Below, in pieces: positions 8,501-17,617 of a stretch of DNA of 62,109 nucleotides. Position numbers and translations under genes: made by a program. The stretch lies in NCBI GenBank assembly GCA_015061605.1, contig SUWH01000016.1, forward strand, positions 1 through 62,109, written 5' to 3'. The DNA is from Lentisphaerota bacterium. Its GTDB lineage: Bacteria; Verrucomicrobiota; Lentisphaeria; Victivallales; Victivallaceae. The notes under the pieces were generated by a model, which saw only the letters and a list, made by a program, of their open reading frames with translations, was not told the DNA's origin and made no database searches. Position 1 is the stretch's first letter. Each line of letters begins with the position of its first letter.

Positions 8501-10213
8501 TCAATATACCTCCCGTATATCGATGATGTTGAGTTGCGGCGGCTCACCGGGCTGCTGCTTGTTGAGCTGCGGCGTGGCGAGCACATCAAGTATCCGGGAG
8601 CTGAATTCGCTTACCGGACGGTTGAAAGCGATAAAATCCATCTGACCGTGGCGTCCCTGTAAAGTACCTCTGGTGTGAGCACCGCCGCCGATGGCACCGC
8701 ACCGGACGACCCGCAGTTCATTGAACCGGTAGACCGGCTTCTGGTTGCTGTGTCCGAAAGGTGACAGATGTTCAAGACAGTTGAAAAAGTCCGGAGTGAG
8801 CTCTTCCAGATATGCTTCGCCGTCATAAGCGATGAAACGTTCCAGTTCGGACGGTGCGATCTGTTTGCGGATCTCTTTATCCATCTCTTCATAAAAAGCG
8901 GCGATATTTTCGGTTTTGAGTCCGATACCGACTGCCATCGGGTGACCGCCGTACCGTTCCAGCAAGTGGGAACTGCAGCTCAAAACTTCGACCAGATTCA
9001 AATTGGCGATGCTTCTGCCTGAACCGTAGGCTTCGTCACCCTGAATGGTCAATACTATGGTCGGGCGGTTGTAATCGCGCGCCAGACGGGAGGCCACGAT
9101 ACCGATCACCCCCTGATGCCAATCGCGTCCGGCGACCAGCAGGGAATAGGGGCTCTGCCATGCCAGATTGCGTTCGATCTGTTCACGGGCGTCCTGATAT
9201 ATTTCCTGTTCTTTTTCCTGACGGCTGCGGTTGAACTGCTCCAATTGACCGGCGCAGTTGTAGGCATCGACGATACAGTCGGATTCCAGAAGCTGCAAGG
9301 CGACATTTGCATCACCGACTCTTCCGGCGGCATTGATGCGCGGAGCCAGACGGAAAGTTATATCTGACGGCACAAGTTCGGAATGGATCCGGGAACTTTC
9401 GATCAAGGCGCGGATCCCGGGCCGCAATTGTTTGCGCAATGCTTCAATGCCGTATTTGACCAGAATGCGGTTTTCCCCCAGAAGCGGCACGATGTCCGCA
9501 ACAGTACCGAGGGCGACATAATCGAGGATCTCCTCCAGATTGGTCTGGAAGCCGCCGAGGTTGTTCTCCCTGCCGTATTTGATAAAGGCGTGGGAGAGCT
9601 TGAATGCGGCTCCGGCTCCGGAAAGCAGCTGCAAATCTTCCAGCTCCGGATAAACTTTTGGGTTGATGACTGCCAGAGCTTTGGGGAGTTCACTTCCGGC
9701 TTCATGGTGGTCGGTCACGATGACATCGATCCCCATTCCGACCGCATTCTGAACTGCTTCACAGCTGGTTATACCGCAGTCAACGGTGACCAGAACGCCG
9801 CATTTACCGAACATTTCAAGGGCTTTTTCCAGTGACTCCGGAGTAAATCCGTAACCGTCGTCAAAACGGTGCGGGATAAAGGAGTTCACCACGGCACCGT
9901 TCTGGCGCAATACCAGTGCCAGAAGCGCACTGGCGGTGATACCGTCAGTGTCATAGTCGCCGTGAATAAGGATCGGTTCCCGGTCGGCGATCGCCTGCCA
10001 CAAACGTGCTGAAGCCTCCCTGATACCGGGGAAGCGGTAGGGATCGCTCAAGTTGGCGAGACGGGGGTTGATAAAATCACGTACCTTATCCGCAGCGATC
10101 CCGCGTGAAGCGAAAAAAACTGCGATAGGACGCGGGAGCGAAAATTTCTGCTGGATAAGATCGACATCGCGATCCAGAAAGTTTCCGGACTGTTTCCAAT
10201 TTTTAGCGTTCAT
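8501..10213 (-). CDS. recJ: Single-stranded-DNA-specific 5'-3' exonuclease RecJ
   Basis: A 570-residue protein of the DHH/DHHA1 family. Visible motifs are HGDYDTDGITASALL, VTVDCGI, the signature TDHHEAG, ALGTVADIVPL and RINAAGRVGDA. The C-terminal DHHA1 motif is YGGHPMAVGIGLK, followed by an OB-fold region. RecJ degrades single-stranded DNA from 5' ends in recombination and mismatch or base-excision repair. A possible promoter on the minus strand (TTTACA, 17 bp, TATGTT) lies between this gene and mutM. Confidence 0.95.
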   Translation of the reverse strand: MNAKNWKQSGNFLDRDVDLIQQKFSLPRPIAVFFASRGIAADKVRDFINPRLANLSDPYRFPGIREASARLWQAIADREPILIHGDYDTDGITASALLALVLRQNGAVVNSFIPHRFDDGYGFTPESLEKALEMFGKCGVLVTVDCGITSCEAVQNAVGMGIDVIVTDHHEAGSELPKALAVINPKVYPELEDLQLLSGAGAAFKLSHAFIKYGRENNLGGFQTNLEEILDYVALGTVADIVPLLGENRILVKYGIEALRKQLRPGIRALIESSRIHSELVPSDITFRLAPRINAAGRVGDANVALQLLESDCIVDAYNCAGQLEQFNRSRQEKEQEIYQDAREQIERNLAWQSPYSLLVAGRDWHQGVIGIVASRLARDYNRPTIVLTIQGDEAYGSGRSIANLNLVEVLSCSSHLLERYGGHPMAVGIGLKTENIAAFYEEMDKEIRKQIAPSELERFIAYDGEAYLEELTPDFFNCLEHLSPFGHSNQKPVYRFNELRVVRCGAIGGGAHTRGTLQGRHGQMDFIAFNRPVSEFSSRILDVLATPQLNKQQPGEPPQLNIIDIREVY

Positions 10214-10360
10214 TGTTCCTTGCTCTATTTAGTTACACTCATAATTATAACATACCACACTAACGGCCTATTGTAAAGCTCCAAAAACAAAATTCCTGAA
10301 ATAATTTTTTTCTCACGCAGAAACAGATATTTTTATAACTGTATTTTTTTTGAATATGCC

Positions 10361-10389
10361 TTGCAAAAACCGGGATGCGATGTTATCTT
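10361..10389 (+). promoter_or_regulatory. Promoter of mutM
   Basis: TTGCAA at 10361-10366, a 17-bp spacer and TATCTT at 10384-10389, about 40 bases before the mutM ATG. Confidence 0.6.
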
Positions 10390-10430
10390 TTGAAAAAGTT
10401 TGAAACACAGTAACAGTCAGGAAAAATATT

Positions 10431-11255
10431 ATGCCGGAACTGCCGGAAGCTGAAAATATCGGGCGCGCTTTGAAGCGCACCATTTGTGGAGAAACCATTA
10501 CCGCTGTCGAAGTTTTCACCCCTTCGATGCGCACCCCGCTCCTGCCGCTGGCTTCGGCAGGATTGCCGGGACGGAAAATCGTTGATGTCCGCCGCCGCGC
10601 CCGCTATCTCGTTGCTGAACTGGATGACGGCAGGGGATTGTTGATGCACTTCGGCATGTCCGGGGTCATCCGGGTGGAAGGTCCGGAAGTTCCGCGCCGC
10701 AAACATGAACACGTTTTCATCCATTTGAGCAATGGAAAAATTTTCCGCTTTGAATGCACGCGCCGTTTCAGTTTACTGGAAATTCATCCCGGATGCGGAA
10801 ACGGAGCGTTCCCGGAGGTGTTGGCGAAGCTCGGTGTCGAACCGCTTACTTCCGGATTCAACGGCTCCATGCTTTTTGAAGCTTTGCAAAAGCGGCGCGG
10901 CTGTATCAAAAATGCCATAATGGACAACTCCATCGTCGTCGGTATCGGCAATATTTACGCTAACGAGACATTGTTCATCTGCCGTATCGATCCGCGCAGA
11001 AGTGCCTGTGAAGTAACTTGGGATGAGTGTGATATGATCGCTCAAACTGCCAAAAAAGTTCTTGAGCGCGCCATCGCATGCGGCGGGACCACCATTTCCG
11101 ACTTTAAAAACGTGGACGGAAGTGAGGGCAAATTTGTTCAGGAGCTGCAAATTTACGGCAAGGCCGGTGAAAAATGTCCGGTCTGTCAAACTGTCATCGA
11201 ATCGGTACGGCTCGGCGGCAGAAACTCATTTTACTGTCCGGAGTGTCAAAAATAG
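10431..11255 (+). CDS. mutM: Formamidopyrimidine-DNA glycosylase (Fpg)
   Basis: A 274-residue base-excision repair enzyme that removes oxidised purines and cleaves at the abasic site. It begins MPELPEAENIGRAL, with catalytic Pro2 and Glu3 (residue 1 is removed). It has the helix-two-turn-helix region around GIGNIYANETLFICRIDPRR and ends in a zinc finger of the form C-x2-C-x16-C-x2-C (CPVCQ ... FYCPECQK). Length matches the family. It is divergent from recJ, with a promoter at 10361-10389. The downstream lipoprotein follows by 10 bases. Confidence 0.93.
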   Translation: MPELPEAENIGRALKRTICGETITAVEVFTPSMRTPLLPLASAGLPGRKIVDVRRRARYLVAELDDGRGLLMHFGMSGVIRVEGPEVPRRKHEHVFIHLSNGKIFRFECTRRFSLLEIHPGCGNGAFPEVLAKLGVEPLTSGFNGSMLFEALQKRRGCIKNAIMDNSIVVGIGNIYANETLFICRIDPRRSACEVTWDECDMIAQTAKKVLERAIACGGTTISDFKNVDGSEGKFVQELQIYGKAGEKCPVCQTVIESVRLGGRNSFYCPECQK

Positions 11256-11265
11256 GAGAATCCAA

Positions 11266-11760
11266 ATGAAAATTTTACTTTTTATGCTTCAAACCGCATT
11301 GATTTTGTCCTTGTGCGGTTGTGCTTCAATGAAAGGTAATGAAAAAGAGCAATCCAAACCGGCTCCGGTCGTTCTGGGGGAATTTTCCGCAACGCATGAT
11401 GCCGCTGCTCTTACCGCTGCCAAAAATTTTGCCGCCGCTTTTGAAAGATCCATCCGTCTGAACGATTTCCAATTTCTGCAGTCCGCGCTTTCCCGGACCG
11501 GCGGAAACAGATTCAATGCCGATGCTTTTGCCAAACTCCGTACTGAAATGCTGACGGTCTACGGAAATTTTCAGAAAATGGAATATATCACCTGGCTCGA
11601 TCAGGGCAAATTACGGGATTATCTCTGGAAAATAAGTTTTTCCAAAACCGATGGCTCCGGCAAAAAAAGTTCGCCGCGGGAGATACTGTTTTGCGTGCGG
11701 GTATTCTGTGAAAAGGATAAACAGCCGGATGTTGCCGGATTCTTTTTCCGGAAATTCTGA
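11266..11760 (+). CDS. Small lipoprotein of unknown function
   Basis: A 164-residue protein with a lipoprotein signal peptide, MKILLFMLQTALILSLCGC; lipidation is expected at one of the two cysteines near residues 17-19. I chose the ATG at 11266 because AGGAGA lies seven bases upstream; the open frame itself extends back inside mutM. The mature part is rich in Lys and Ala and contains the repeated-looking segment RLNDFQFLQSALSR. It has no family motif that I recognise. Being next to mutM suggests co-transcription only. Confidence 0.75.
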   Translation: MKILLFMLQTALILSLCGCASMKGNEKEQSKPAPVVLGEFSATHDAAALTAAKNFAAAFERSIRLNDFQFLQSALSRTGGNRFNADAFAKLRTEMLTVYGNFQKMEYITWLDQGKLRDYLWKISFSKTDGSGKKSSPREILFCVRVFCEKDKQPDVAGFFFRKF

Positions 11761-11821
11761 CACTTATCGGGATTTCTGTGACAACCAGCTGCTTTTTGAC
11801 GGATTTTTCGCTTTTCGTTTG

Positions 11822-11850
11822 TTGCAAAAACGGTTCATTTGGGCTATATT
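11822..11850 (+). promoter_or_regulatory. Promoter of the alkaline phosphatase fusion gene
   Basis: TTGCAA at 11822-11827, a 17-bp spacer and TATATT at 11845-11850, about 50 bases before the ATG. Confidence 0.7.
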
Positions 11851-11900
11851 ATGTATGAGATAAATGTTTCAAACAGCAATATAAAACAAGGACAAAGATT

Positions 11901-14411
11901 ATGAAAAAATTACGCCTGTTGATGTTTATGATGCTGGTTTTTGCCGCCGTTACGGTGCTGGCAGGGAAACCGGCGAAGTATGTGTTTCTGATGATCGGAG
12001 ACGGAATGGGACCGGAGTTCTGCCGGTTGTATTTCAACCAGTATCCCAACTCCAACTTCAGTAAATTCACCACCCGCATCCCCACCGGTACCAACAATGT
12101 TTTCGGCAAGACCACCGACTCCGCCGCCAGCGGTACCGCCCTTGCCTGCGGTATCAAAACTTACAACAAAGCCATCGGCATGGATAAAGACGGCAAACCC
12201 CGCAGCAGTCTCGCCCGTCTGCTTCAGAAGCGCAACTGGAATATCGGTATCGTTTCCAGTGTCGGCATCAACGATGCAACTCCCGGTGCGCACTACGGCA
12301 ACCGTGCCACCAGAAGTGACCGTGCCGGAGTTTTAGCCGATCTCCTGGCTTCCAACTACAACTTTTTCGGAATCAGCTTCTATCTGAAACCTGCTCCGGA
12401 ATTCAAGCCGGCCGATTTGCGCAAAGCCCTGAAACGCAGCGGTTATAATGTTGCTTCTGCCAAGAATTTTAAAGCTCTCAAGCCAGGCAGAAATGTTATT
12501 TTCGGTAAGAGCGAATACAGCGGCAAAGATGCTCCGGAAATCAGACTCGCTGATGTTACCGCCAAAGCTGCTGAACTTCTTTCTGCCGACGGCAAAAGTT
12601 TCTTTCTCATGGTCGAGGGCGGTGCCATCGACCACTGTAATCACCGCAACGATTCCGCCTGGGCGATCCGTGAAATGATCGAATTCGATGCCGCTGTCGG
12701 CGAAGCTCTCAAATTCGCAGAAAAACATCCCGAAGAGACCCTGATCGTCGTCACCGCCGACCACGACACCGGCGGCACCACGATCAAAGATCTTTCCAAA
12801 ACCAAAAAAGATTTCCACCTCGGACAGAAAAAGTCTTTCGGCGAACTCACCGATATGGTCGTCAAAATGAAAAAAGCCAAAACTCCTGCCGCTGATATGA
12901 TCCGGGCGGTCACCGATGCCGTCGGTATCGTAAATCTCTCCCCCGAAGAAGGAGCCAGGATCGAAGCCGCCTGTCAGCAGTTCATTTCCGGGAAAAAGAC
13001 CAAAACCGATAAGTTCACCGCCAGCATGGGTTATGGTAAATACAATCCGCTGGTTATCGAAGCATTGCGTATCCGCGATAACCGCAACGGGTTCACCTAT
13101 ACCAGTTTCGGTCATACCCCTGCCAAAGTCATCACCTTTGTCAAGGGTGCCGGTATGGAAAACTTCTCTGCGCCGCAGGAAAACAGCGACATTCCGCACC
13201 GCATTGCTGCCGCCGCCGGTTTCCCCGGTTTGCTGGAAAAGGAGGGCGCAAATCCCCCTTTTCCAGTCGTCGGTAAGGAGATCGCCGACCACATTGAAGT
13301 GATCTCCGTAACTGCTGACAGCGCGATCGTACGCTACGGTTTCAACGCGGCTGAAAAACGCACTTTCAAATTGAGTAACGGTGCAAAAAAGAGCGTTGAC
13401 AACTTTTTCGGCAGAATAGTTTTCAACAACCTCAAACCTGATACCGCTTACACCCTTTCCGGTGTTGGCAAACCGATTAAGTTCCGCACCCGCAAGGCGG
13501 TTGCCGGCAAACTGCTCTTTAAAGCAGCGTTGATGTCCGACACCCATATCAGCACCTTTCCCGACAACGGTTTGCGTATACACACCCGGAGCGTGAAAAC
13601 TGTCGCTGATCTGGTTGAAAAATTCAACAAAGATAAAGTTGGATTCATCATGATTTCCGGCGATTTGACCGATAAGGGCCGCCCCTCCGAAGTTGAAGCC
13701 GCCAAAATCGCGCTTAAAGATGTCAAAATGCCGGTTTACATCACCCGGGGCAACCATGACCATGTGACAAACGGCAAAGCCGGAAATGATTCCAATACCG
13801 GAAAAGATTTCCGGTACATCATCCATCACGGAATCAAATTCGACCAGTCCCAATGGATAAAAACTTTTGGCAGACCATCCGGACTGGTGGTCAAAAACGG
13901 CGTGCAGATCGCCTGGGTAAACACCCCTTTCGGCATCCTTGATCTGCCCGAAAATGTCGATGTCATCAGCCGGATCGATGAAAAACTGCCGTTGATCATC
14001 TTTTCCCACTATCAGCTGATCCCCGATAATGTCATCGCTCCCAAAGATAAAGGTTCAGCCATAGGTGAGACCCGGGAAAAGAAGTCTTACACCGAAGCTC
14101 CCGAAGGTGCCAGAAAAATGCTGGAGAAACTTTCGCGCTGCAAAGGTTTGATTCTGGTCGGACATAAAAATGTCGCTTCTGCAGTGAAGCTCGGTTCAAT
14201 GACCCAGATCAATATGCCTCAGACCACCCAGTATCCCACCGGTGCCATAGCGCTGGATGTCTATGATACCGGAGTCAGTCTGACCTTTGTTCCCATTGCT
14301 GATGCTTATACTGAAGAGTATACCCGCCGCATTACGGCGACATCCTCCAGCCGTCTGCGCACCCGTACCCGTTACAGTTTGCCGGTCTGGAATCAGTTTC
14401 TGGCGTGGTAA
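11901..14411 (+). CDS. Secreted fusion of alkaline phosphatase and calcineurin-like phosphoesterase
   Basis: An 836-residue protein with a signal peptide (residues 1-21). Residues about 25-450 form an alkaline phosphatase domain: MIGDGMG with a metal-binding Asp, TTDSAASGTA with nucleophile Ser74, VEGGAIDHCNH and TADHDTGG. Residues about 455-540 look like a beta-sandwich linker. Residues about 540-810 form a metallophosphoesterase domain: MSDTHIS, SGDLTDKGRPSE, TRGNHDH, FSHYQL and a final GHKN where most members have GH-x-H. Two unrelated two-metal phosphatases are joined in one periplasmic or extracellular protein, probably for phosphate release from organic phosphates. It converges with galK. 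Confidence 0.85.
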   Translation: MKKLRLLMFMMLVFAAVTVLAGKPAKYVFLMIGDGMGPEFCRLYFNQYPNSNFSKFTTRIPTGTNNVFGKTTDSAASGTALACGIKTYNKAIGMDKDGKPRSSLARLLQKRNWNIGIVSSVGINDATPGAHYGNRATRSDRAGVLADLLASNYNFFGISFYLKPAPEFKPADLRKALKRSGYNVASAKNFKALKPGRNVIFGKSEYSGKDAPEIRLADVTAKAAELLSADGKSFFLMVEGGAIDHCNHRNDSAWAIREMIEFDAAVGEALKFAEKHPEETLIVVTADHDTGGTTIKDLSKTKKDFHLGQKKSFGELTDMVVKMKKAKTPAADMIRAVTDAVGIVNLSPEEGARIEAACQQFISGKKTKTDKFTASMGYGKYNPLVIEALRIRDNRNGFTYTSFGHTPAKVITFVKGAGMENFSAPQENSDIPHRIAAAAGFPGLLEKEGANPPFPVVGKEIADHIEVISVTADSAIVRYGFNAAEKRTFKLSNGAKKSVDNFFGRIVFNNLKPDTAYTLSGVGKPIKFRTRKAVAGKLLFKAALMSDTHISTFPDNGLRIHTRSVKTVADLVEKFNKDKVGFIMISGDLTDKGRPSEVEAAKIALKDVKMPVYITRGNHDHVTNGKAGNDSNTGKDFRYIIHHGIKFDQSQWIKTFGRPSGLVVKNGVQIAWVNTPFGILDLPENVDVISRIDEKLPLIIFSHYQLIPDNVIAPKDKGSAIGETREKKSYTEAPEGARKMLEKLSRCKGLILVGHKNVASAVKLGSMTQINMPQTTQYPTGAIALDVYDTGVSLTFVPIADAYTEEYTRRITATSSSRLRTRTRYSLPVWNQFLAW

Positions 14412-14426
14412 CGCTCATTGACCGTA

Positions 14427-15590
14427 TTATACCGGAAACAGAACAGTTTCGGCGCCGCTGCCGATGGAACAGATGAAGTGTTCGGCAGCAATGCCGGTCT
14501 GGGCTTTGTAGGCGGCACAGACGCGTTGACAGTAAGTTTCAGCTTCGCTGTCGCGAACAAGGTGGATGGTGATACCGCCGAAACCGCCGCCGGAAAGGCG
14601 GGCGCCGATACAGCCGGGAATGCTCCTTGAAATTTCGACCAGATAATCCAGTTCAGGGGTGCTGTTTTCAAAATTAACGCGGCTGGATTCGTGGGAATCG
14701 TAGAGCAGTTGACCGAATTTTTCCATATCTCCGGCGCGCAGGATCTCCGCCGCCTGCTTGACACGGAAACATTCATTGACGACGTGGCGGGCGCGGGAAA
14801 GTTCCATAAAGGAGAGTTTGTCCGCCGCATCTTCCAGCATATTTGGAGTCACATCGCGCAGAGTTTTCACTTGCGGATAAACAGCGGCAAGTTTTGCGGC
14901 GGCACTTTCGCAGTTTTCCCGGCGGATATTGTAGTCGGAATCGACCAGATTATGCTTTTTCATCGAATTGATGACGACAAAAACATATCCCGGCTGAAGC
15001 GGCAGAGTGTCGATGACTTCAATGGTGCGGAAGTCGCTCATGATGATCGCATCTTTCTGTCCGAAAATCGAGCTGAATTGATCGAGCAGACCGCTTTTGA
15101 GTCCGAGGAAGTTGTTTTCCACGCCCTGACCGGCGCGCGCCCATTCAGCACGGCTCAATTCAAAACCGAAAGCCTTTCCGAGAGCCAGACCGGCGGCAGT
15201 TTCCAAGGCGGCGGAACTGGACATCCCGGCAGAGAGGGGAACGTCGCTTTCAACAGCGGCATCAAAGCCGGTGAATACCGCACCGCGTTTACGCATTTCA
15301 TTCATCATGCCGATAATGTAGGCAGCTCCATTGGCAGGCGGGGGATTATCCATATCCTCAAGTGAAAAACTCATAACCTCACCGGAACGGAAGTCGATAA
15401 CATTGCAGGAGCTTTTATCGGGGGCGGGGGTGACGGCGAAGCGGGTTTTCTGACCGACGGCACAGGAAAGCACCAGACCTTCATTGTAATCGGTGTGGTT
15501 GCCAAGTACTTCCAGTCTGCCGGGGGCGTGGGCGGCGGCAACGGGTGCAGTCTTAAAATATTCAGTAAATTTTTCAATAAAATTCTTCAT
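14427..15590 (-). CDS. galK: Galactokinase
   Basis: A 387-residue GHMP kinase that phosphorylates galactose at C1 in the Leloir pathway. Visible motifs are GRLEVLGNHTDYNEG near the N-terminus, the ATP-binding PLSAGMSSSAALE loop and a C-terminal RLSGGGFGGITIHLV. In the signature the usual GEHTDY glutamate is asparagine (GNHTDY). I chose the start at 15590 because GGAG lies six bases upstream; the open frame extends to 15605. It lies 59 bases after lpxK on the same strand and may be the last gene of the dapA operon. Confidence 0.9.
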   Translation of the reverse strand: MKNFIEKFTEYFKTAPVAAAHAPGRLEVLGNHTDYNEGLVLSCAVGQKTRFAVTPAPDKSSCNVIDFRSGEVMSFSLEDMDNPPPANGAAYIIGMMNEMRKRGAVFTGFDAAVESDVPLSAGMSSSAALETAAGLALGKAFGFELSRAEWARAGQGVENNFLGLKSGLLDQFSSIFGQKDAIIMSDFRTIEVIDTLPLQPGYVFVVINSMKKHNLVDSDYNIRRENCESAAAKLAAVYPQVKTLRDVTPNMLEDAADKLSFMELSRARHVVNECFRVKQAAEILRAGDMEKFGQLLYDSHESSRVNFENSTPELDYLVEISRSIPGCIGARLSGGGFGGITIHLVRDSEAETYCQRVCAAYKAQTGIAAEHFICSIGSGAETVLFPV

Positions 15591-15649
15591 AATCATCTCC
15601 ATCATTTACAAATAAATCTCATCTTCTGTTCCATCTTCCTCCAGGCGCA

Positions 15650-16825
15650 TCACATGAAACAGATGCGGGAGATGCATTGATCGAAACTTTCTTTACCGCT
15701 TAAAATGTCGATCTGGATGCGCAAATAGTATATCGGCACATCACACCGATCGATATGGGGGATGCGGACGGCATCTTTTTCGGTAGTGACCACCATTTCG
15801 GCGCCGGCAGCTTTGGCGGTATTGATAAAGTCGATGATCTCCTGTTGAGTGTAGCGGTGATGGTCGGCAAAGTGGTCTCTGGCGACGAGGTCGGCTCCGA
15901 GCTGTTCGAGGAAATTTTCAAAACTTTCCGGGCGGGCTATAGCAGAGAGGGCGGCGACCTTTTTATTGTTGAGGAAAGAAAGTTCCTGTTCTTCGCGGTT
16001 GGAAAAGAGTTTGACCAGATGCTGGGGTTTGTGACAGCATTCGATGATTTCGGCGCGGCGGGTGTGACGGCGGAGGAATCGTTTCAAATGGGCGTTTTTG
16101 TGGGTTCCGTCGGATTTGGTGAGAAAGATATAATCGGCACGGCGGATATTTTTGATCGGTTCGCGCAAAATGCCGCGCGGCAGAACGTGGCCGTTGCCGA
16201 ATGGATCGGTTGAATCGACCAGTACGATATTGATGTGCGGCTTGAGCTTCAAATACTGGAAACCATCATCGAGAATGATGACATCGGTTTCAAATTCGTC
16301 AATGGCATGGATGCCGGATTTTACGCGGTTTTTGTCCACGACCACAGCGACATCGGGCAGATTTGAAGCGAGCATATAAGGTTCATCACCGGCGTGTTCG
16401 CTGTCCATAAGCAAATTTGTTCCATCGGAAACGACCTGCGGCGGAAATTCCATTTCGCCGGAGTTGAAAGCGTGAGCCAACTTTTCCCAGAATGTACGTT
16501 TTTTCCTTCGGTATCCCCGGCTGAGGATCGCCACTTTGCGTCCTTTCTGCGAAAGAGAACGGGCGAAAACCTCCACCACGGGAGTTTTGCCTGTACCGCC
16601 GCAGCTCAAGTTGCCGATACTGACCACGAGACACCCCAGAGCCTGATTGCGGATGACCCGCTTGTCGTAGAGCCAGTGACGGAACTGCACCGCCATCCGG
16701 TAAAAACGGGAAGCGGCAAAGAGCAGACAGATTATGACCCGGTCATACCATTTACGGCGGCGTCCGGCCATCAGATCGAGGAAGTATTGTTCCAACTCCT
16801 CGGCACTGAACTTGAACCTGTGCAT
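15650..16825 (-). CDS. lpxK: Tetraacyldisaccharide 4'-kinase LpxK
   Basis: A 391-residue inner-membrane-associated kinase that phosphorylates the lipid A precursor, so the organism makes lipopolysaccharide. The N-terminal part has a hydrophobic anchor and the P-loop is [35 protein letters not shown] and [10 protein letters not shown] are family segments. Length is slightly above the usual 320-340 residues because of the N-terminus. It starts 21 bases after the MBL-fold gene. Confidence 0.93.
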   Translation of the reverse strand: MHRFKFSAEELEQYFLDLMAGRRRKWYDRVIICLLFAASRFYRMAVQFRHWLYDKRVIRNQALGCLVVSIGNLSCGGTGKTPVVEVFARSLSQKGRKVAILSRGYRRKKRTFWEKLAHAFNSGEMEFPPQVVSDGTNLLMDSEHAGDEPYMLASNLPDVAVVVDKNRVKSGIHAIDEFETDVIILDDGFQYLKLKPHINIVLVDSTDPFGNGHVLPRGILREPIKNIRRADYIFLTKSDGTHKNAHLKRFLRRHTRRAEIIECCHKPQHLVKLFSNREEQELSFLNNKKVAALSAIARPESFENFLEQLGADLVARDHFADHHRYTQQEIIDFINTAKAAGAEMVVTTEKDAVRIPHIDRCDVPIYYLRIQIDILSGKESFDQCISRICFM

Positions 16826-16846
16826 CGACCGTCCCCTGTAAAGTTG

Positions 16847-17614
16847 TTAAAGTTCAAAGGTCGAACCGTCGGAAGCGATCCGCAGCGGCGCACCCCACGC
16901 TTTTTCGGCGCGGGCGAGAGCGTTGTCATAATCGTTGAGCAGTTCCCGGCCGTGGTGGATGAATATGATATCTTTCACGCCGCGGTTTTCTTTGCGGAGC
17001 GCGGCGCAGACTTCGGAAGCCTTGTGATGTCCGGTTTCCATCAAAAGCAGATCGCAATCATCGAGCCAGTCGCCCATATCGGCATAACTGCGGACATCCC
17101 CGGAAGCGACGATGATTTTGCTTTCAGCCTTGATGCGGAACGAAAACGAATCAAACTTTTCCGCATCCGGAGTCTGGATATGGTAATTGTGGCGAGCTTC
17201 AATGGAAACTTTACCGTCATCAAAAATTTTGCCGTCCTCAATTTGTTGCGGCATCACTGTGAAACGGTGATCTTCATGCATCAATTTCAACAATTCCGAT
17301 GCGTGATCCCATATTTTTACATTCGGCAGAAACATTTTGACATCAAAGGCTTTGACATCATTTTTGAGCCATTGCAGTTTACGCATTGCGCAGAGCAGAT
17401 TGAGCAGACCGCCGCAATGGTCGATGTGCGGATGGGAAATGGAAATCGTCCTTATGGACAGCAGATCCAGGCCCATCAAATGGGCGGTGCGGTGGCCGTT
17501 TTCACCGGCATCGAACCAGTACAATCCGCCGTCATATTCGATCGCCCACGCAGTATGGTGACGATCCGGCATCGGTTCGGTGCCGGACAAGCTGCCGAAA
17601 ATATGAAGTTTCAT
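16847..17614 (-). CDS. MBL-fold metallo-hydrolase
   Basis: A 255-residue metallo-beta-lactamase-fold protein. The metal-binding motif is SHPHIDHCGG near residues 60-69, with later ligands in VASGDVRSYADMG and METGHHKASE and a final IHHGREL. Such proteins are hydrolases of phosphodiesters, thioesters or lactones; the substrate cannot be told. It sits between dapA (three bases away) and lpxK (21 bases away), so the three are very likely one transcript. The arrangement mixes lysine/peptidoglycan and lipid A synthesis, which suggests an envelope-related role, by inference only. Confidence 0.85.
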   Translation of the reverse strand: MKLHIFGSLSGTEPMPDRHHTAWAIEYDGGLYWFDAGENGHRTAHLMGLDLLSIRTISISHPHIDHCGGLLNLLCAMRKLQWLKNDVKAFDVKMFLPNVKIWDHASELLKLMHEDHRFTVMPQQIEDGKIFDDGKVSIEARHNYHIQTPDAEKFDSFSFRIKAESKIIVASGDVRSYADMGDWLDDCDLLLMETGHHKASEVCAALRKENRGVKDIIFIHHGRELLNDYDNALARAEKAWGAPLRIASDGSTFEL

Positions 17615-17617
17615 AAT

